Source: Cryoendolithus antarcticus (lineage: Eukaryota; Ascomycota; Dothideomycetes; Cladosporiales; Cladosporiaceae). From it: a DNA stretch of 64,000 nucleotides. The notes under the pieces were generated by a model. That model ran no database searches. It worked only from the letters and a program-made list of their open reading frames with translations, and was not told where the DNA came from. A program made the translations under genes and the position numbers. Of the stretch, positions 41,701 to 52,240 are shown in pieces. The stretch is from the NCBI GenBank assembly GCA_002077065.1, contig NAJO01000007.1, forward strand, positions 186,001 through 250,000, read 5' to 3'. The first letter of the stretch is position 1. Each line of letters opens with the position of its first letter.

Positions 41701-42855
41701 ATGTCTTCCAAGCTCTGGGAAGTAGACCCAGCGACTCGAACGAAGCTCCAATCCCTCACGAAGGTCCACTCCAACAATCGCTGCGTCGACTGTGGCGCAC
41801 CAAGTCCACAATGGGCGTCGCCCAAGTTCGCTATCTTCTTCTGTCTAGCATGCTCAGGAGTCCACCGAAGTCTAGGCGTACATATCTCATTCGTCAGATC
41901 TGTCACCATGGACGCTTTCAAGACGATCGAGATAAGGAAAATGGAGGAAGGCGGAAATGATGCTTGGAAAGACTTCTTCGATGCGCATGAGACCAACAAG
42001 ACGATAGGGCGGACGTTCGAAGAGTGCACCATCGCAGAGCGGTACGATAGCGAGGCAGGAGAGGAGTGGAAGGAGCGATTGACCGCCAAGGTCGAGGAAC
42101 GATCGTTCGACCTCGCGACATGGAAAGCCGAGCGGAAAGCTGCGGCAACAGGCGCATCGAAGCCTGCGACATCCTCTGCTCAGCCGAGTGGTCGCTCCAC
42201 ACCGCAACCCTCATCGAACCCTTCGCAGAAAGCACAGAACGAAGCTTTCTTCGCTTCGAAGGGCCAACAGAACGCTTCCCGTCCAGACACGCTCGCTCCA
42301 TCGCAAGGAGGCAAGTACGCTGGCTTCGGCTCCGCACCTACATCGCCGCCTTCAGGTCCTCCACAAGCTCCCAGAGCAGAGGACTTCCAACGCGATCCTG
42401 TCGCAGCCCTAACAAAAGGCTTCGGCTGGCTAAGCAGCACAGTCTCCAAGCAAGCCGCGACACTAAACGAGCAAGTCATAAAACCGAATCTAAACAATCT
42501 AGCTCAAACAGACTTCGCAGCCCAGGCTCGCCAACTCGGGACCACAGTCGGCAGCTCGTTGCAGCAAGGCACCCAAACCGTCGGATCCTCGATAAACAAG
42601 TTCATCGACCCGGACGCTCAGCCACAGTCAGGCGCGCGAGCAGAGCCAGCGAAGAAAGACTTCTGGGACTCCTTTGGGGCGCCACCGAAGGGTCCACCTG
42701 AGGAGAAGAAGGGCTTCTGGGACGAGTTCTCTGCGGCGGGAGAGCAGAAGGCGAAGGCAGATGAGGGGAAGAGTGTGGGGACTAGTGCTATGAAGGCGCC
42801 TCCTGGGGTGGGGCAGGGGAAGAAGAGTGAGGAGGGAGCTTGGGGTGATTGGTGA
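41701..42855 (+). CDS. GCS1: ARF GTPase-activating protein (Gcs1/ArfGAP1 type)
   Basis: Single exon, 384 aa, start ATG at 41701 (MSSKLWEVDPATRTKL). The ArfGAP domain spans residues 5-125: zinc finger CVDCGAPSPQWASPKFAIFFCLAC (C-x2-C-x16-C-x2-C), followed directly by SGVHRSLGVHISFVRSVTMD with the catalytic Arg. The C-terminal half has amphipathic-looking helices (FGWLSSTVSKQAATLNEQ, then a repeated GTTVGSSLQQGTQTVGSS segment) resembling ALPS membrane-curvature sensors. Near the C-terminus the phrase KKDFWDSFGAP recurs as KKGFWDEFSAA. The family stimulates GTP hydrolysis on Arf1 in COPI traffic between Golgi and ER. The C-terminus ends GAWGDW, a common ArfGAP1 ending that binds coat components. 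All family elements are present. Confidence 0.95.
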   Translation: MSSKLWEVDPATRTKLQSLTKVHSNNRCVDCGAPSPQWASPKFAIFFCLACSGVHRSLGVHISFVRSVTMDAFKTIEIRKMEEGGNDAWKDFFDAHETNKTIGRTFEECTIAERYDSEAGEEWKERLTAKVEERSFDLATWKAERKAAATGASKPATSSAQPSGRSTPQPSSNPSQKAQNEAFFASKGQQNASRPDTLAPSQGGKYAGFGSAPTSPPSGPPQAPRAEDFQRDPVAALTKGFGWLSSTVSKQAATLNEQVIKPNLNNLAQTDFAAQARQLGTTVGSSLQQGTQTVGSSINKFIDPDAQPQSGARAEPAKKDFWDSFGAPPKGPPEEKKGFWDEFSAAGEQKAKADEGKSVGTSAMKAPPGVGQGKKSEEGAWGDW

Positions 42856-43309
42856 CGACATTGACTGACGGACAACAAAACGAATTATGGGGTGCAATCA
42901 CCTGACAAGGCTTCAACCAAGCATATGAAGATCTGTGCACCGCGATCGTGAAGTGAAGTTGCTGCCTGCTGCACGATTGCTAGCGGCGATCATCAGGCGG
43001 CCAAACGACTTGCGATAGCAAGCTGGAGGCAGGTACGCAGGCGAACAAGAGCATGAGGAAGGTATGACTCCGGGTGGTTAAGGGAGGACTTGGTGAATGA
43101 TGACCACTTCACGCGCCAGCAGAGAGACTCGGCGACGTCGCTTGCGGCGATCATCGCGTGAATGCGAGACCAAAAGGTGTCCAAGGCTTGGATTCTCAAA
43201 CATGAGGACAGGCTCATTGGATTTGAGTAGCGTAGAGCGATGGATGGTTTTCATAGATCAGACACTAGAGAGTCTTTGCGCTACCGGACGCAACACAATA
43301 CGTCGAGTC
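42856..43309. other. intergenic region between convergent genes
   Basis: 454 bp between the stop codons of GCS1 and the VPS66-like gene; no gene or element recognised. Confidence 0.35.
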
Positions 43310-44508
43310 TCAGCTCCTGCTTTTCCTACTACTCCCCTTCCCCCTCCCCCAAGCCTCAACAAACCTGCCCTTCTCCTTGACACCCAGACTGACCCGCTTC
43401 ACCCTTCCCAGCCTCGCCAGTGCATCAGCAACGACATCCAGCATACTCCTTTCCGGGCCTGTCAAGCCATCTTCGCCTTTCTGATTGCGCGCCTGGCTCT
43501 CAGCCTCAGCATCAGAATTCTCCTTCAGCGTGTCGAAGTAATTGCTCTGGTAACTGTTTCTTCGCTCCAGCTTGCTGGGTGCCGAAGTAGTAGACTCAGC
43601 TGTAGCTGTATTTCGCACTGGAGCGCCGATCCGTGTGCGTATCACGTGGGTATGGCTGCTCAGGAGAACCCAGAGGAAGTTTAGCCCTGAGATCGTGGAG
43701 GGTATCGGAGTTACGATGTCAGCTGGCGTGTAGCGCAGGGACACTGGGTAGATCTTCGTTCTCGGCGAAGCTGAGAGGAGAGATGGCGTTGGGTGGAGGA
43801 TTGAGCGCCCGTTCGAGGGCGTACCTTCGGGGAAGACGCAGATGATTCGGCTTGGGTTGCGGGCTGTGAGAGTGGAGAGTGGCACCAGGTCAGCATCGGA
43901 GGCTTTGGGTGCGGAGGTGTGAACCGTGAAGCATGCGAGCAGAGCGCCTGTGAATGACAATGATCGGACGAGCTTCGTATCTGGGTATGATTGCGTAAAG
44001 ATCGGGTCCAAGATTGTGGCGAGGTAAATTATGTCGATCGGTGAGGTGTAGGATGCGGCTATCACACTGCCGGCTGAGGGGATGCTAGAGGCTGGAGCTT
44101 TCCCTAGGGAGCCACGTCGAACGCCATCGACCTGGAGGTCGATCCACCAGATCCCAGGAATGCCGATGATGCACCAGAGGTTTGCTTTGCGGAGGAGTGT
44201 GCCAGGAGTGAGAAATTGCACGAAGGCAAACCAGACAAAGCAGGCGAAGAGGAGGAATGGGATGCGTATCGAGAAGACGAACTACTGTGAGATTAGTGCT
44301 GCTCTAAATGTAGCATTCGCAAGGTACAGAGCCTTGGAAACCGCTTACAAGATGCCAGGGTAATAGCAGTGGGTGTACTGCTTGAGGTGAAATAGGGAAG
44401 AAGGGCGCGATGCCCGATCCTGCAGATCAGATAGTCAGCGATACTGCAGGGTATGCTTGCGCCATGCATGTGCGTACCTTTATCTCTATACTGTCCGTAC
44501 TTCTCCAT
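43310..44508 (-). CDS. VPS66/LOA1-like lysophospholipid acyltransferase (PlsC family) with altered HX4D
   Basis: Exons 44478-44508, 44349-44419 and 43310-44281; introns of 58 and 67 nt; 357 aa. The spliced start MEKYGQYRDKGSGIAPFFP matches the family opening. A hydrophobic segment at about residues 36-56 (IPFLLFACFVWFAFV) anchors it in the membrane. The PlsC region has IAASYTSPIDIIYLA, where the acyltransferase box HX4D would be NHTSPID: the Asp is kept but Tyr stands in the place of His. The second box ICVFPEGTPSNGRSIL is intact (FPEGT). A Ser-rich, partly acidic C-terminus follows. Yeast VPS66/LOA1 is linked to lysophosphatidic acid acylation, lipid droplets and vacuolar sorting. Whether this protein is catalytic is uncertain because of the missing His. 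The family call rests on the N-terminus, the TSPID block and the FPEGT box. Confidence 0.85.
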
Positions 44509-44865
44509 GGCCGGAGTTCATAGCAGGCACCGAAACGGCTTGATTGGTGTGATCAGGAAAGGCTCGCAAACAAGGCTGAAATCATGCTACTCCTGCCAGT
44601 TGTGACGTTCGCGTAGAGTTCTCTCGCGTCAAGAGCAAATCATACAGAGTTCGCGAAGTAAGGCCGAGGGTACCAAAGTACATGTATTCACAGCGGCGAG
44701 CGAGTCTTTAGGAAGATGGTTCTACGAAGTGTGGCATCGAGAATGCATGTGACAGTGTGCTGATGTAATAATCACATGCTACGGAAGCACCCGAAAGTCA
44801 CTTTAGCCGAGAGTGATGCTCGAATGGTTCGCGTGCTCAGTAGATTACGATGACAACAACACTAT
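44509..44865. other. intergenic region
   Basis: 357 bp upstream of the VPS66-like gene and downstream of the SDR gene; nothing recognised apart from ordinary spacer. Confidence 0.35.
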
Positions 44866-45768
44866 CTATCGCAGCAACACACCGCCATTCGTCGATATCA
44901 CGCTGCCCGTGACGTTCATGTCCTTCATGCAGTAGAGGTATGCCTCTGCCACGTCCTCCGCTAACGCGACGCGTCCAGTCGCGGTCCTGGACTCCAACGC
45001 GGACTGCACGTCGATGCGCCTGTCTGCGTCCTGATGAATAGATACCCCGGTATCCACCGCTCCGACAGCCACAATGTTGACGCGTGTTGGCCTCAGGTCC
45101 AATGCGAGATTCTTTCCCAGTCCAATGATTGCAGACCGCGCGCCTGCCACAGCGGACCAGCCTGGAATTGGCCTTTCAGTCACAACGCCGGTCGACAAAG
45201 TCATCGAAGTGCCTGGATCTGGTCGGAGATGTCTCCCAGCATGCTTTGCTATGAGGGCCGGTGCGATGTACCGTGCGCCCATGGCTGTTCGCAGGTCCTC
45301 GACTGTCGCGTTCGCGATCGGCACTGGAGGCACAGATTCGCCGACAGGAGCTGTAGCGGACACGGAAAGCTCAACGACACCCTTGCCGTCAGCCGATTTT
45401 CGAAGACCAAATTCGCCTGTGAACACGACGTGATCTACCGGGTCGAGTTCCTCGAAAAGCGTTCGGATGTTTTCGTCCATCGTGTCCTCATCGCCAAGAT
45501 CGCACGGTCGGCCACTGACATAGTTGCGTCTCGAGGGATATGCTTTCGTGATGGCATCGAGCGCTCTGGCCACACGCTCAGGATCAGATGAGGATATGGT
45601 GACTCGAGCTCCGTGTTCGGTCGCCGCTTCTGCTACAGCGTAACCAATACCTAATCAACGTTAGTAATCGAGCGATTAATAGCAGCCACTGGACTTACCA
45701 GAGGATCCTCCAAAGACTAATACATGCTTGTCATGCAGTTTCGACAAGTATTTGACCTGATCAGCCAT
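44866..45768 (-). CDS. Short-chain dehydrogenase/reductase-like protein with non-canonical active site
   Basis: Exon 1 is 45699-45768, the intron 45651-45698 (48 nt, GTAAGT...ACTAAC...GATTAG), and exon 2 44866-45650; 284 aa. The Rossmann start is intact: KHVLVFGGSSGIGYAVAEAA at residues 15-34 (GGSSGIG), then ARVTISSSDPERV. Later elements follow SDR order: DHVVFTGEF in place of NNAG, the helix-4 region, TSMTLSTGV, and RVNIVAVGAVDTG for the cofactor side. The catalytic YxxxK is not present: the aligned stretch is AVAGARSAIIGLGKNLALDL near 190-209, with Val for Tyr and Arg for Lys. This variant occurs in a fungal SDR subgroup of unknown substrate. It probably binds NAD(P) but may use other chemistry or have a binding role. 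No pathway can be inferred from the neighbours. Confidence 0.88.
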
Positions 45769-47319
45769 GCGATGCTTCTTTCGCCACCGAAAGTGAGGCC
45801 GCAGCGGAAGTCCGCGAGAGAAACACCCAATGACCGCGCTTAGTCTTGTCGTCAACTTCGATGAGGTGAGTGTTGTAGTACGCGTATCGCCTTCTCCTCT
45901 CCTATCTCCCATTCAATCCAAGTCATAAAGTCTTTACAGCAAACATAAGCAGCTTATGTCACATATACGCTCCACTAGAAGGCGCCACCCGAGAACGTCA
46001 CGACAATGCTACCGCCCCTCTACACCGGAGATCCGGGGAATGCATCAACGTGTAGTCACGGAAAGTGGACTGCAATCTCTGCGCGGCCAGATGATTCGGC
46101 AAATCTATGTGCTTCACGCGCGACTATACATGGCATGCAGACCCTGCATTGGAGCTATCAGACGCGTGCTGTCTGTGTATACTCATCCGCGCGCTTAGAT
46201 CCCTGTTCAGTCTCGTCTTGACCGGCCGCTGGTGCCGCGTAGCGCTATTTCGAGCCACATTGCTGGTGGCGATTGCGCTGGTGCATCGGATCTACCGCGC
46301 ATCTTCTAGGCCGCTACAGGGCCGGAGACTGTAGATCTGCGCAAAGCCGGTTAGGCGTAAGCGGTTGTCAGTGGAGTACAGCACTGGACATATCATGATC
46401 ATCCTCATTCATTTGTCACCGGCTGGAATGGCAATTAGCAGACAACACGGCGCTTGCAGAGTGTAAGCTTGAAGACTCGACAAGCATCAGACGTTTTTGA
46501 AGCATGCTGACTAGCCGCGAGTCTGTACCTCACACCGCCTGCAACAGACTAGCTTCGGCAACCACCAGAGCACTTCAAAATACGAAGCCGAATCCGGTGA
46601 AATGTTGCCGTGCGGCTGCAGTGCTTAGCACGTGGCAGTGCGGATGCCGCACGTCACCTTTCATGCAGCTGCACTCTGGCGAAGCGGCATCACAGGGGTT
46701 ACACGGCGAAAGTTCGGCCATGCGGCGCAACATGCAGTCCGACTCGCATGGTGATAGATTGCTAGGTGTGCGACATGGACACAATCGATGCTGGAACATC
46801 GTATCTTTGAGCGCATCAAGGAGGCGAGAACCACGAACGACACCAACCGCGTTACCGATTTGCACTGGGGTTCCCGCGCAATTGCGAAGCCGAGTGGCGC
46901 CTGCCACAATGCGCTTGCTAAGTTCTAATCAAAGTCCGCAAGCATGCGCTACCAGCGACCTTCGCTGAGCCTGTCTATAGTTCATCGCCCGCAAGTGAAC
47001 GAGTTGCAGCAGAAGCATCAGTAGATCTGTTCCGAGTCCTTGCTGGGATCGCGTGGCATGGCATCAGCCAAAGTCATAGTAGCCGCGATTGATCATAGCG
47101 TTTTGACCAAATGTGCGCAAGGCCTAGCTGGGCTCACTTTGGACAAAATCGCTCTGCCCTGGCAGAGTGACATTGCCAAAGTGCGTAGATATCAAGTATA
47201 CCTTAGTGTCAGCGCCGGAGCCCGGCTATAAGTTCATATGGCACTGCACTAGCGCCGTACATAGAAACGTCTGCCATGAGGCAAATATTATCTAACACGG
47301 CTGTAATATCGGTTGCTAC
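45769..47319. other. 1.5 kb gene-free region with a 49-bp inverted repeat near its right end
   Basis: No protein-like open frame is convincing; the plus-strand frame 46504-46968 has no domain and irregular composition. The region is the upstream side of the gene at 47320 and also of the divergent SDR gene. Near the right end lies a strong hairpin sequence, listed separately. Confidence 0.4.
47135..47183. repeat. 49-bp near-perfect inverted repeat (hairpin)
   Basis: Outer arms CACTTTGG (47135-47142) and CCAAAGTG (47176-47183); inner arms CTCTGCC and GGCAGAG around a CT centre. Between outer and inner arms the two sides also match as CAAAATC against GACATTG with few mismatches. Overall about 20 of 23 positions pair with one unpaired base. 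It lies about 140 bp before the first possible start codon of the downstream gene. Confidence 0.85.
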
Positions 47320-48780
47320 ATGTATGCTCAGGACATACCAGTGTGTGCAGAGATCACAGTCACTACTAAGAGGTGTCGATATCGACGTATTCCATGCTCT
47401 CAGTCCGAAAGTAGTCTAGCGCATGTGTATTGCTGCCAAATCACACCTCGGCATACACCTTATCAGCCGTTCAGTACCCCCTACATGGCACTATTCAATT
47501 ACACATACTCCATCAAGTCTCAGGCCAACATGCAGGGGGTATTGAAGCTCACCCGTCAAGCACCCAGTACGCAACGAGTGAGCTTGGATGGCTCGACGCC
47601 GCTGGCCGCTGGCGGTGGCATGGGCATCACCGCCTCCCCATACTCCTCCACCCCTAGCATATATCCGCCGCCTGCACAGCCGTACTCGCACAACTCGGAA
47701 AGCTACTCTGGCGACTTCGCCACGCCTCAGACATATTCTCCTCAGCCATATGAGCAGCTACACCCAGCAGACAATGGCTATGACTCTGAGTATGGTATCG
47801 CCGGACCTTCCAATGCTGCCACTGGTGTCGGCAGACGGACTCGAATGACACTCGGCAAGGGTCTCAAGCCTGTGCTTTTCCATGCGAATCTGGATGACAT
47901 GCTCGCTGCGCTTTCCCATGAGGTCGAGCAGAACGTCCGCGAAGAGGCCTTGACAATCGAGCTCTTCCTGCATGCCGACGCCTCAATCCCGTTGCTTCGT
48001 CCCATCATCGGCCCTTATTCTGAGGGCGGAGAGCATGACATCCCTTCAGACTTCAAGACGAACACGAATGATGATGGAGACTTCACAGCCACGGTTGCGG
48101 CCATTGCTTCCGCTCCACAGCCACAGGTGAAGCAAATTCAGCGCGCTGCATCGAGAGGGATCTGCGTCGCCATCGAAAGCCTGGACGGCTTCCGCTACAC
48201 GTTCAATAATGTCTGGTCAGCGAAGGATCTCGACGGTTTGCGCTTCAGCTACATCTGCCAAGACAGCATGCAGAACAAAGATCGCCACGCTAACGGATTT
48301 GCTCGTACGAACAAGACTCCCCGCAACCATCGCGGTGCGCGGAAAGCTACCTTCGACTGTCGAGGTAGCGTGAACGTGAAGTTCAGCGCACGAAGTGGGG
48401 GCTGCATAGTGCAGTATCGACATCGTCGAGTCCATTGTAAAGTCGAGGAACGTCTTGCTGGTGGAAGGGCAGTGCCCGTCGGCGAATACGGCGAGGCCGC
48501 GCTGGTCATCGAGGGCGAGGTCGGACCTGTGGCTAAGCGCAAGAGGGTGGAAGATGCCTTTGCCAGAGAGTACGGTCCTGGGACGCCGGCGCCACCGAGA
48601 CTGACGCAGCCGAGGTTCTCTGAAGGGACAACTTCGCTTCCTTCGCCGCCGATATCAGGACCGCCAATACCTCCGCCGAGGGTGCCCAGTCTATTCGAAC
48701 TGTTGAGCGAGACTGCGGCAGAGGATGCTGAAGCGAAGCCACTAGGATCCGCCGCGGCGCCTTGGTGGGCAAACACATGA
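47320..48780 (+). CDS. Conserved fungal protein of unknown function with a C-terminal Cys/His (WRKY-GCM/FLYWCH-like?) region
   Basis: An open frame runs from ATG 47320 to the stop at 48778-48780 (486 aa). The first 55 residues look poorly coding, so the start is more likely ATG 47485 (431 aa, MALFNYTYSIKSQANMQGVL). A low-complexity Tyr/Ser/Pro segment follows, then a conserved core from about residue 155 of the longer form (GKGLKPVLFHANLDDMLAAL). Further blocks are ICVAIESLDGFRYTFNNVWS, YICQDSMQNKDRHANG, and a C-terminal ATFDCRGSVNVKF with YRHRRVHCKVEER. The spacing Cys - basic strand - HxxxH recalls zinc-binding WRKY/GCM/FLYWCH-type DNA-binding folds that occur in fungal proteins and transposons. 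I place it there only tentatively. The rest is Pro-rich. It may be a nuclear regulator. Confidence 0.7.
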   Translation: MYAQDIPVCAEITVTTKRCRYRRIPCSQSESSLAHVYCCQITPRHTPYQPFSTPYMALFNYTYSIKSQANMQGVLKLTRQAPSTQRVSLDGSTPLAAGGGMGITASPYSSTPSIYPPPAQPYSHNSESYSGDFATPQTYSPQPYEQLHPADNGYDSEYGIAGPSNAATGVGRRTRMTLGKGLKPVLFHANLDDMLAALSHEVEQNVREEALTIELFLHADASIPLLRPIIGPYSEGGEHDIPSDFKTNTNDDGDFTATVAAIASAPQPQVKQIQRAASRGICVAIESLDGFRYTFNNVWSAKDLDGLRFSYICQDSMQNKDRHANGFARTNKTPRNHRGARKATFDCRGSVNVKFSARSGGCIVQYRHRRVHCKVEERLAGGRAVPVGEYGEAALVIEGEVGPVAKRKRVEDAFAREYGPGTPAPPRLTQPRFSEGTTSLPSPPISGPPIPPPRVPSLFELLSETAAEDAEAKPLGSAAAPWWANT

Positions 48781-49191
48781 GGTGTTGACGCATATTCTGG
48801 TCCCCTTTCAGTATCAGGATGGACTCAGCTGTCCGAAAACCCGTCCACGCGGTCGAAGCATCTGCTGCTGGGGAGCAACGTTCCGGCCATACTGCACAGA
48901 GCGAAAGCATGCTTCGACTCTTGGTATAAGCGCCCAGCGCTCAGGCTCGTCGCAAACACCAGCCGCGCAGCACGTCCGGGTCCTGGTACATTAGCGTTAC
49001 CTAAAGACGATCACGAACGTCTTTGACGAAGCCGTTGGCCTGCACTGAAGTCCCGAAGCTAGCAGAGCACAAAGCGATGCGCAAATACAGAGACGTCTAC
49101 GAGAGCGGAGGTTGCGCGCATTTCGAATTTGCCCGCAGTGTAGCTGCCTTGCATCAAAGAAGTAATTTGAGTGATTTGGTGCGTCTTACAT
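48781..49191. other. intergenic region between convergent genes
   Basis: 411 bp with no supported gene or recognisable element. Confidence 0.35.
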
Positions 49192-51136
49192 CTACTTGGC
49201 TGATCTTCTGACAGGGTAGAAGGGGTACAAGCCCCTTTCCACTTCCACGCCGTCCAAGATACCCGTGACCCTCAATTGCTCTTCCACCAGTCTCCATCGT
49301 CCACTACTGTCGGGACAAAACCTCGACACCTTCAGACTTGAGCGTTCCGTGTGATCTTTGACACTCCAGACCATGTGCACCCTTCTCTCCTCTCCAATCA
49401 CTACATCATCAAATTCCGTAGGGAACTCATCGCCCTCTTCATACAGTCCAGGTGCAGGCAATCCCAATCCTTCCTCCTCGAGCGCCACGATACGCTCAGC
49501 AAGTGATCCGGAAAGCTTAGCATCATACGTGCACTCCCTTCGTGGCGCCCTGCGGAGCACAGCAAGTGCGCGGCGCCTGATTGAGGGCACGCGGCTGCGA
49601 AATGCGATTGCGAATAGCATGGGTATCGCACCAAGCTCGAACGTCAAGGCAGTGTGATCACTTTCCTTGGCGTCCACGTAGCTGGTTGCATGGTGCAGTG
49701 CAGCGGAGAAGTCGGAAACATGATCATCGAACGCGCTCTGCAGATGTTGAAGTAGGAGGTCCAGCCATATCTTGAAGATGTAGTAGTGCAATTGCATGAG
49801 GTGGTATGATTCGGACGTGTGACTGAGAAGCGGAGAGGACAGGAAGATTGCATGCCTGACGACAGAGTCAGTCGAGTCACCAAAAGTGTTTTTCTCCCCT
49901 CGGCTTTTGCAAGCTGCTAGAGCGTTTATAAGCTGATCTGCGACTACATGTCACTGCGCCTTCGCGAAGCACAGACAGTAGCCATGTGTCACAAGCATGG
50001 TATGCAATCACCTCTCATAGAGCCATGCAGAATCTGCAGTACGCTACGACGAAAAGGACAGGTGCACAGAGATTCTAGTAGTCCAGATCGAGAGAGGGAA
50101 GGGCGAGGCTGTGAACTTACCAGTGATCGAGCTTGGTGATATAATGCTGTTGTTGGGCAACGAGACCATAGTACTCCGCAGTATCACCAACCGTGTGGAG
50201 ATCATCCAGTTGCATCGTCAGTCGCCCCAGTGAGATGGCACCATCTCGCCATTTCTCAGCGTGCAAGATGGCAGGATCCGCTCGCAATTGAGCTGTGGCT
50301 GCGAACAGCGCAGACCTCGCATCTGACATGGTGGAGAATGATTTGATGGGGCCGCTGTCTTCGACTCGCAATCGCACTTCCTTGACCCGTGGCCAGCCGA
50401 AGGTGGCTACGAGGAGCAGAAGTCGTGTGAACATGTCACGTATGCGAAGCACAGTCGTCTGGGCAGCTATGCCGGAGGGAAGATCCTCCAGCATCCGCAG
50501 ACCCTGCAAGAAAAGTGCCACTGCCTCATCGGCGCGATTGCGCAGCGTCTCGAAGCAGATGAACATGATGCAGCTTGTGAGGGCCAAGACAGGTGTGAGA
50601 TGACCTGATTCAAGTTGCTCTCGTGCACTGGCCAGGGATTGCGTATAGTGCTTCATTGCCTGAACCTGATGACACTCATTGAGCAAGGGTTCGCTGCTCT
50701 GGCGATACAGTACAGAGATCGCCAGGGCGCCTTTCAATGCCCAGCGCTCGGTGTGGCACAGTTGCATAATAGTCCGAGACCAAAAGTCGACGTCCATCTC
50801 CCCGACGATACGCTGCGCAGCCCAGGTCTGAAAGTACTGAAGCGTATGACCATCTTCGCCGGTCACAAGTGCGCTACCTGGTGAGTGGAAGATGCTTGTA
50901 GCAGAGCTAGGCGTCGTAGCTTGGGATGAGTCGGTGTCGTAGCCTTCGCAAGTTCGCCTTGCGTCATTGCATCGCAGGCATGAAGGCAGCGCTTCATCGC
51001 ACTTTACTCGCCGCCTGCGACAAGTGATACATCCGGTCCTAGTCTTCTTGTTCCCGAGACGTGCATTGCCACGCGCCGCGATGCGGAGGTTCGCTTTCAC
51101 CTTGCTTTGCCAGTCCGATAGTTCTTCTGCGACCAT
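49192..51136 (-). CDS. Zn2Cys6 fungal transcription factor
   Basis: Exon 1 is 50121-51136, the intron 49856-50120 (265 nt, GTAAGT...ACTGAC...CGTCAG), and exon 2 49192-49855; 559 aa. The start ATG at 51136 is the first in frame. The binuclear cluster at residues 36-63 is CITCRRRRVKCDEALPSCLRC followed by C63 (C-x2-C-x6-C-x6-C-x2-C-x6-C), preceded by basic residues. The rest is a helical regulatory region of the kind annotated fungal_trans_2 (WSRTIMQLCHTERWALKGALAISVLY, LALTSCIMFICFETLRN, FLQGLRMLEDL). The intron is long for this window, so an extra small exon inside it cannot be excluded, though the direct joint TG|G makes an uninterrupted KLDHWHAIFLSSPLL. Target genes are unknown; it is not next to an obvious metabolic cluster. 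Confidence 0.88.
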
Positions 51137-52240
51137 GATTGAAAGCCGGACATGCTGGCTGTCAATTCGCCGCACTCAGAATCAGCTGATCACGTAGCAT
51201 GGAATGAAACTGCAGGATGGCATCTGGATATATGGTAGTCATTGGAGTGAGGCCTTCGACTGAAATGATGAAGGAGCGCCGGACTTCGGGAACATGTTCG
51301 ACCGAGCGCCAAGCCAATGGGTAGCTAGTCTGCACAACAAGCATCTTCACCCTTCATGAACTATGTCGAGGAGCCAATGCCGTTTCCGTCCTTCACGGAC
51401 AGGTGCCCCAGCTCCATTCCTATGCGCTTTTGCAACGTGCCGCGTTCTTGTAGCATTTGCATCGCGAATGCTGTCTTGAAGCTGCTGGTCTAGTGTAGCA
51501 ATGGTGTGGTCGTCTGCCTCGCTGCGACCGTGGCACTTCTGGATGCGGATGCCTAGCTCCCAGATCTTGCACACCTTGACATCGAAAGGCAAAGCCATCA
51601 TGAAGTGAGCAATTGGAGCGTGAATGTGTATAGTTGGAGGGAATGTTCAAGACAAGCAAGCAAGCCATGTGGCTCATATTGACGCGACTTGACTTCGTGA
51701 TTGCAGCTGGAAGGTAGAGCGCAAGTAGAGAGCGATGGGGAGTAGCGACAGGGTTACCCCGCCTGCCATGCCCAGTATAGTCGTCTTAGCATGCTCCGGA
51801 ATCTCGAAGGGCGAACACTGAGGCAACGGAAAGAATCTATGCCGGAGGCCTCACTGTCGCAGTACAACCCCTACCCCTCAACTCCGCCTAACCTTGACTA
51901 ATAGATAACAGATTACCACGATGCCTCTCCCCTACCGCGACCCGGATCGACGTAGAGATTCCCGAACTTCCCTCCGGATATACGCCGCTTGTTGTACTAG
52001 CGCCGGCCAAGGCGCCTTGTTGTCGAGTATGGATCTCTTGGAGATAGCGGCTTTGACAACACTTTCTGGTCAAAGTCAGAAACTCCGTGAAGAGGAGGTA
52101 TAGTGTTGCACATACTTTGCGATCCCTCGCTCTCCAATGGCTTTCTCATCTGTGATCCCGATAAGCCTCAGGATACCCATCATCAAGCTCGACTCGCGGC
52201 TGCGAGTCCGCTTCCCAAGGCCGCTCGTGATCCCCTGCCT
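51137..52240. other. 1.1 kb region with one possible small gene (51347-51601, minus)
   Basis: A minus-strand ATG-started frame of 84 codons (51601 to 51347) has coding-like composition: MMALPFDVKVCKIWELGI followed by a charged helical stretch and a basic end. A second minus frame overlapping its end by a few bases (51350 to 51162) is also protein-like, in another phase. Together they may be pieces of a short two-part gene upstream of the Zn2Cys6 gene or its leader. Neither is recognised. The remainder (51680-52240) holds nothing clear. Confidence 0.35.
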
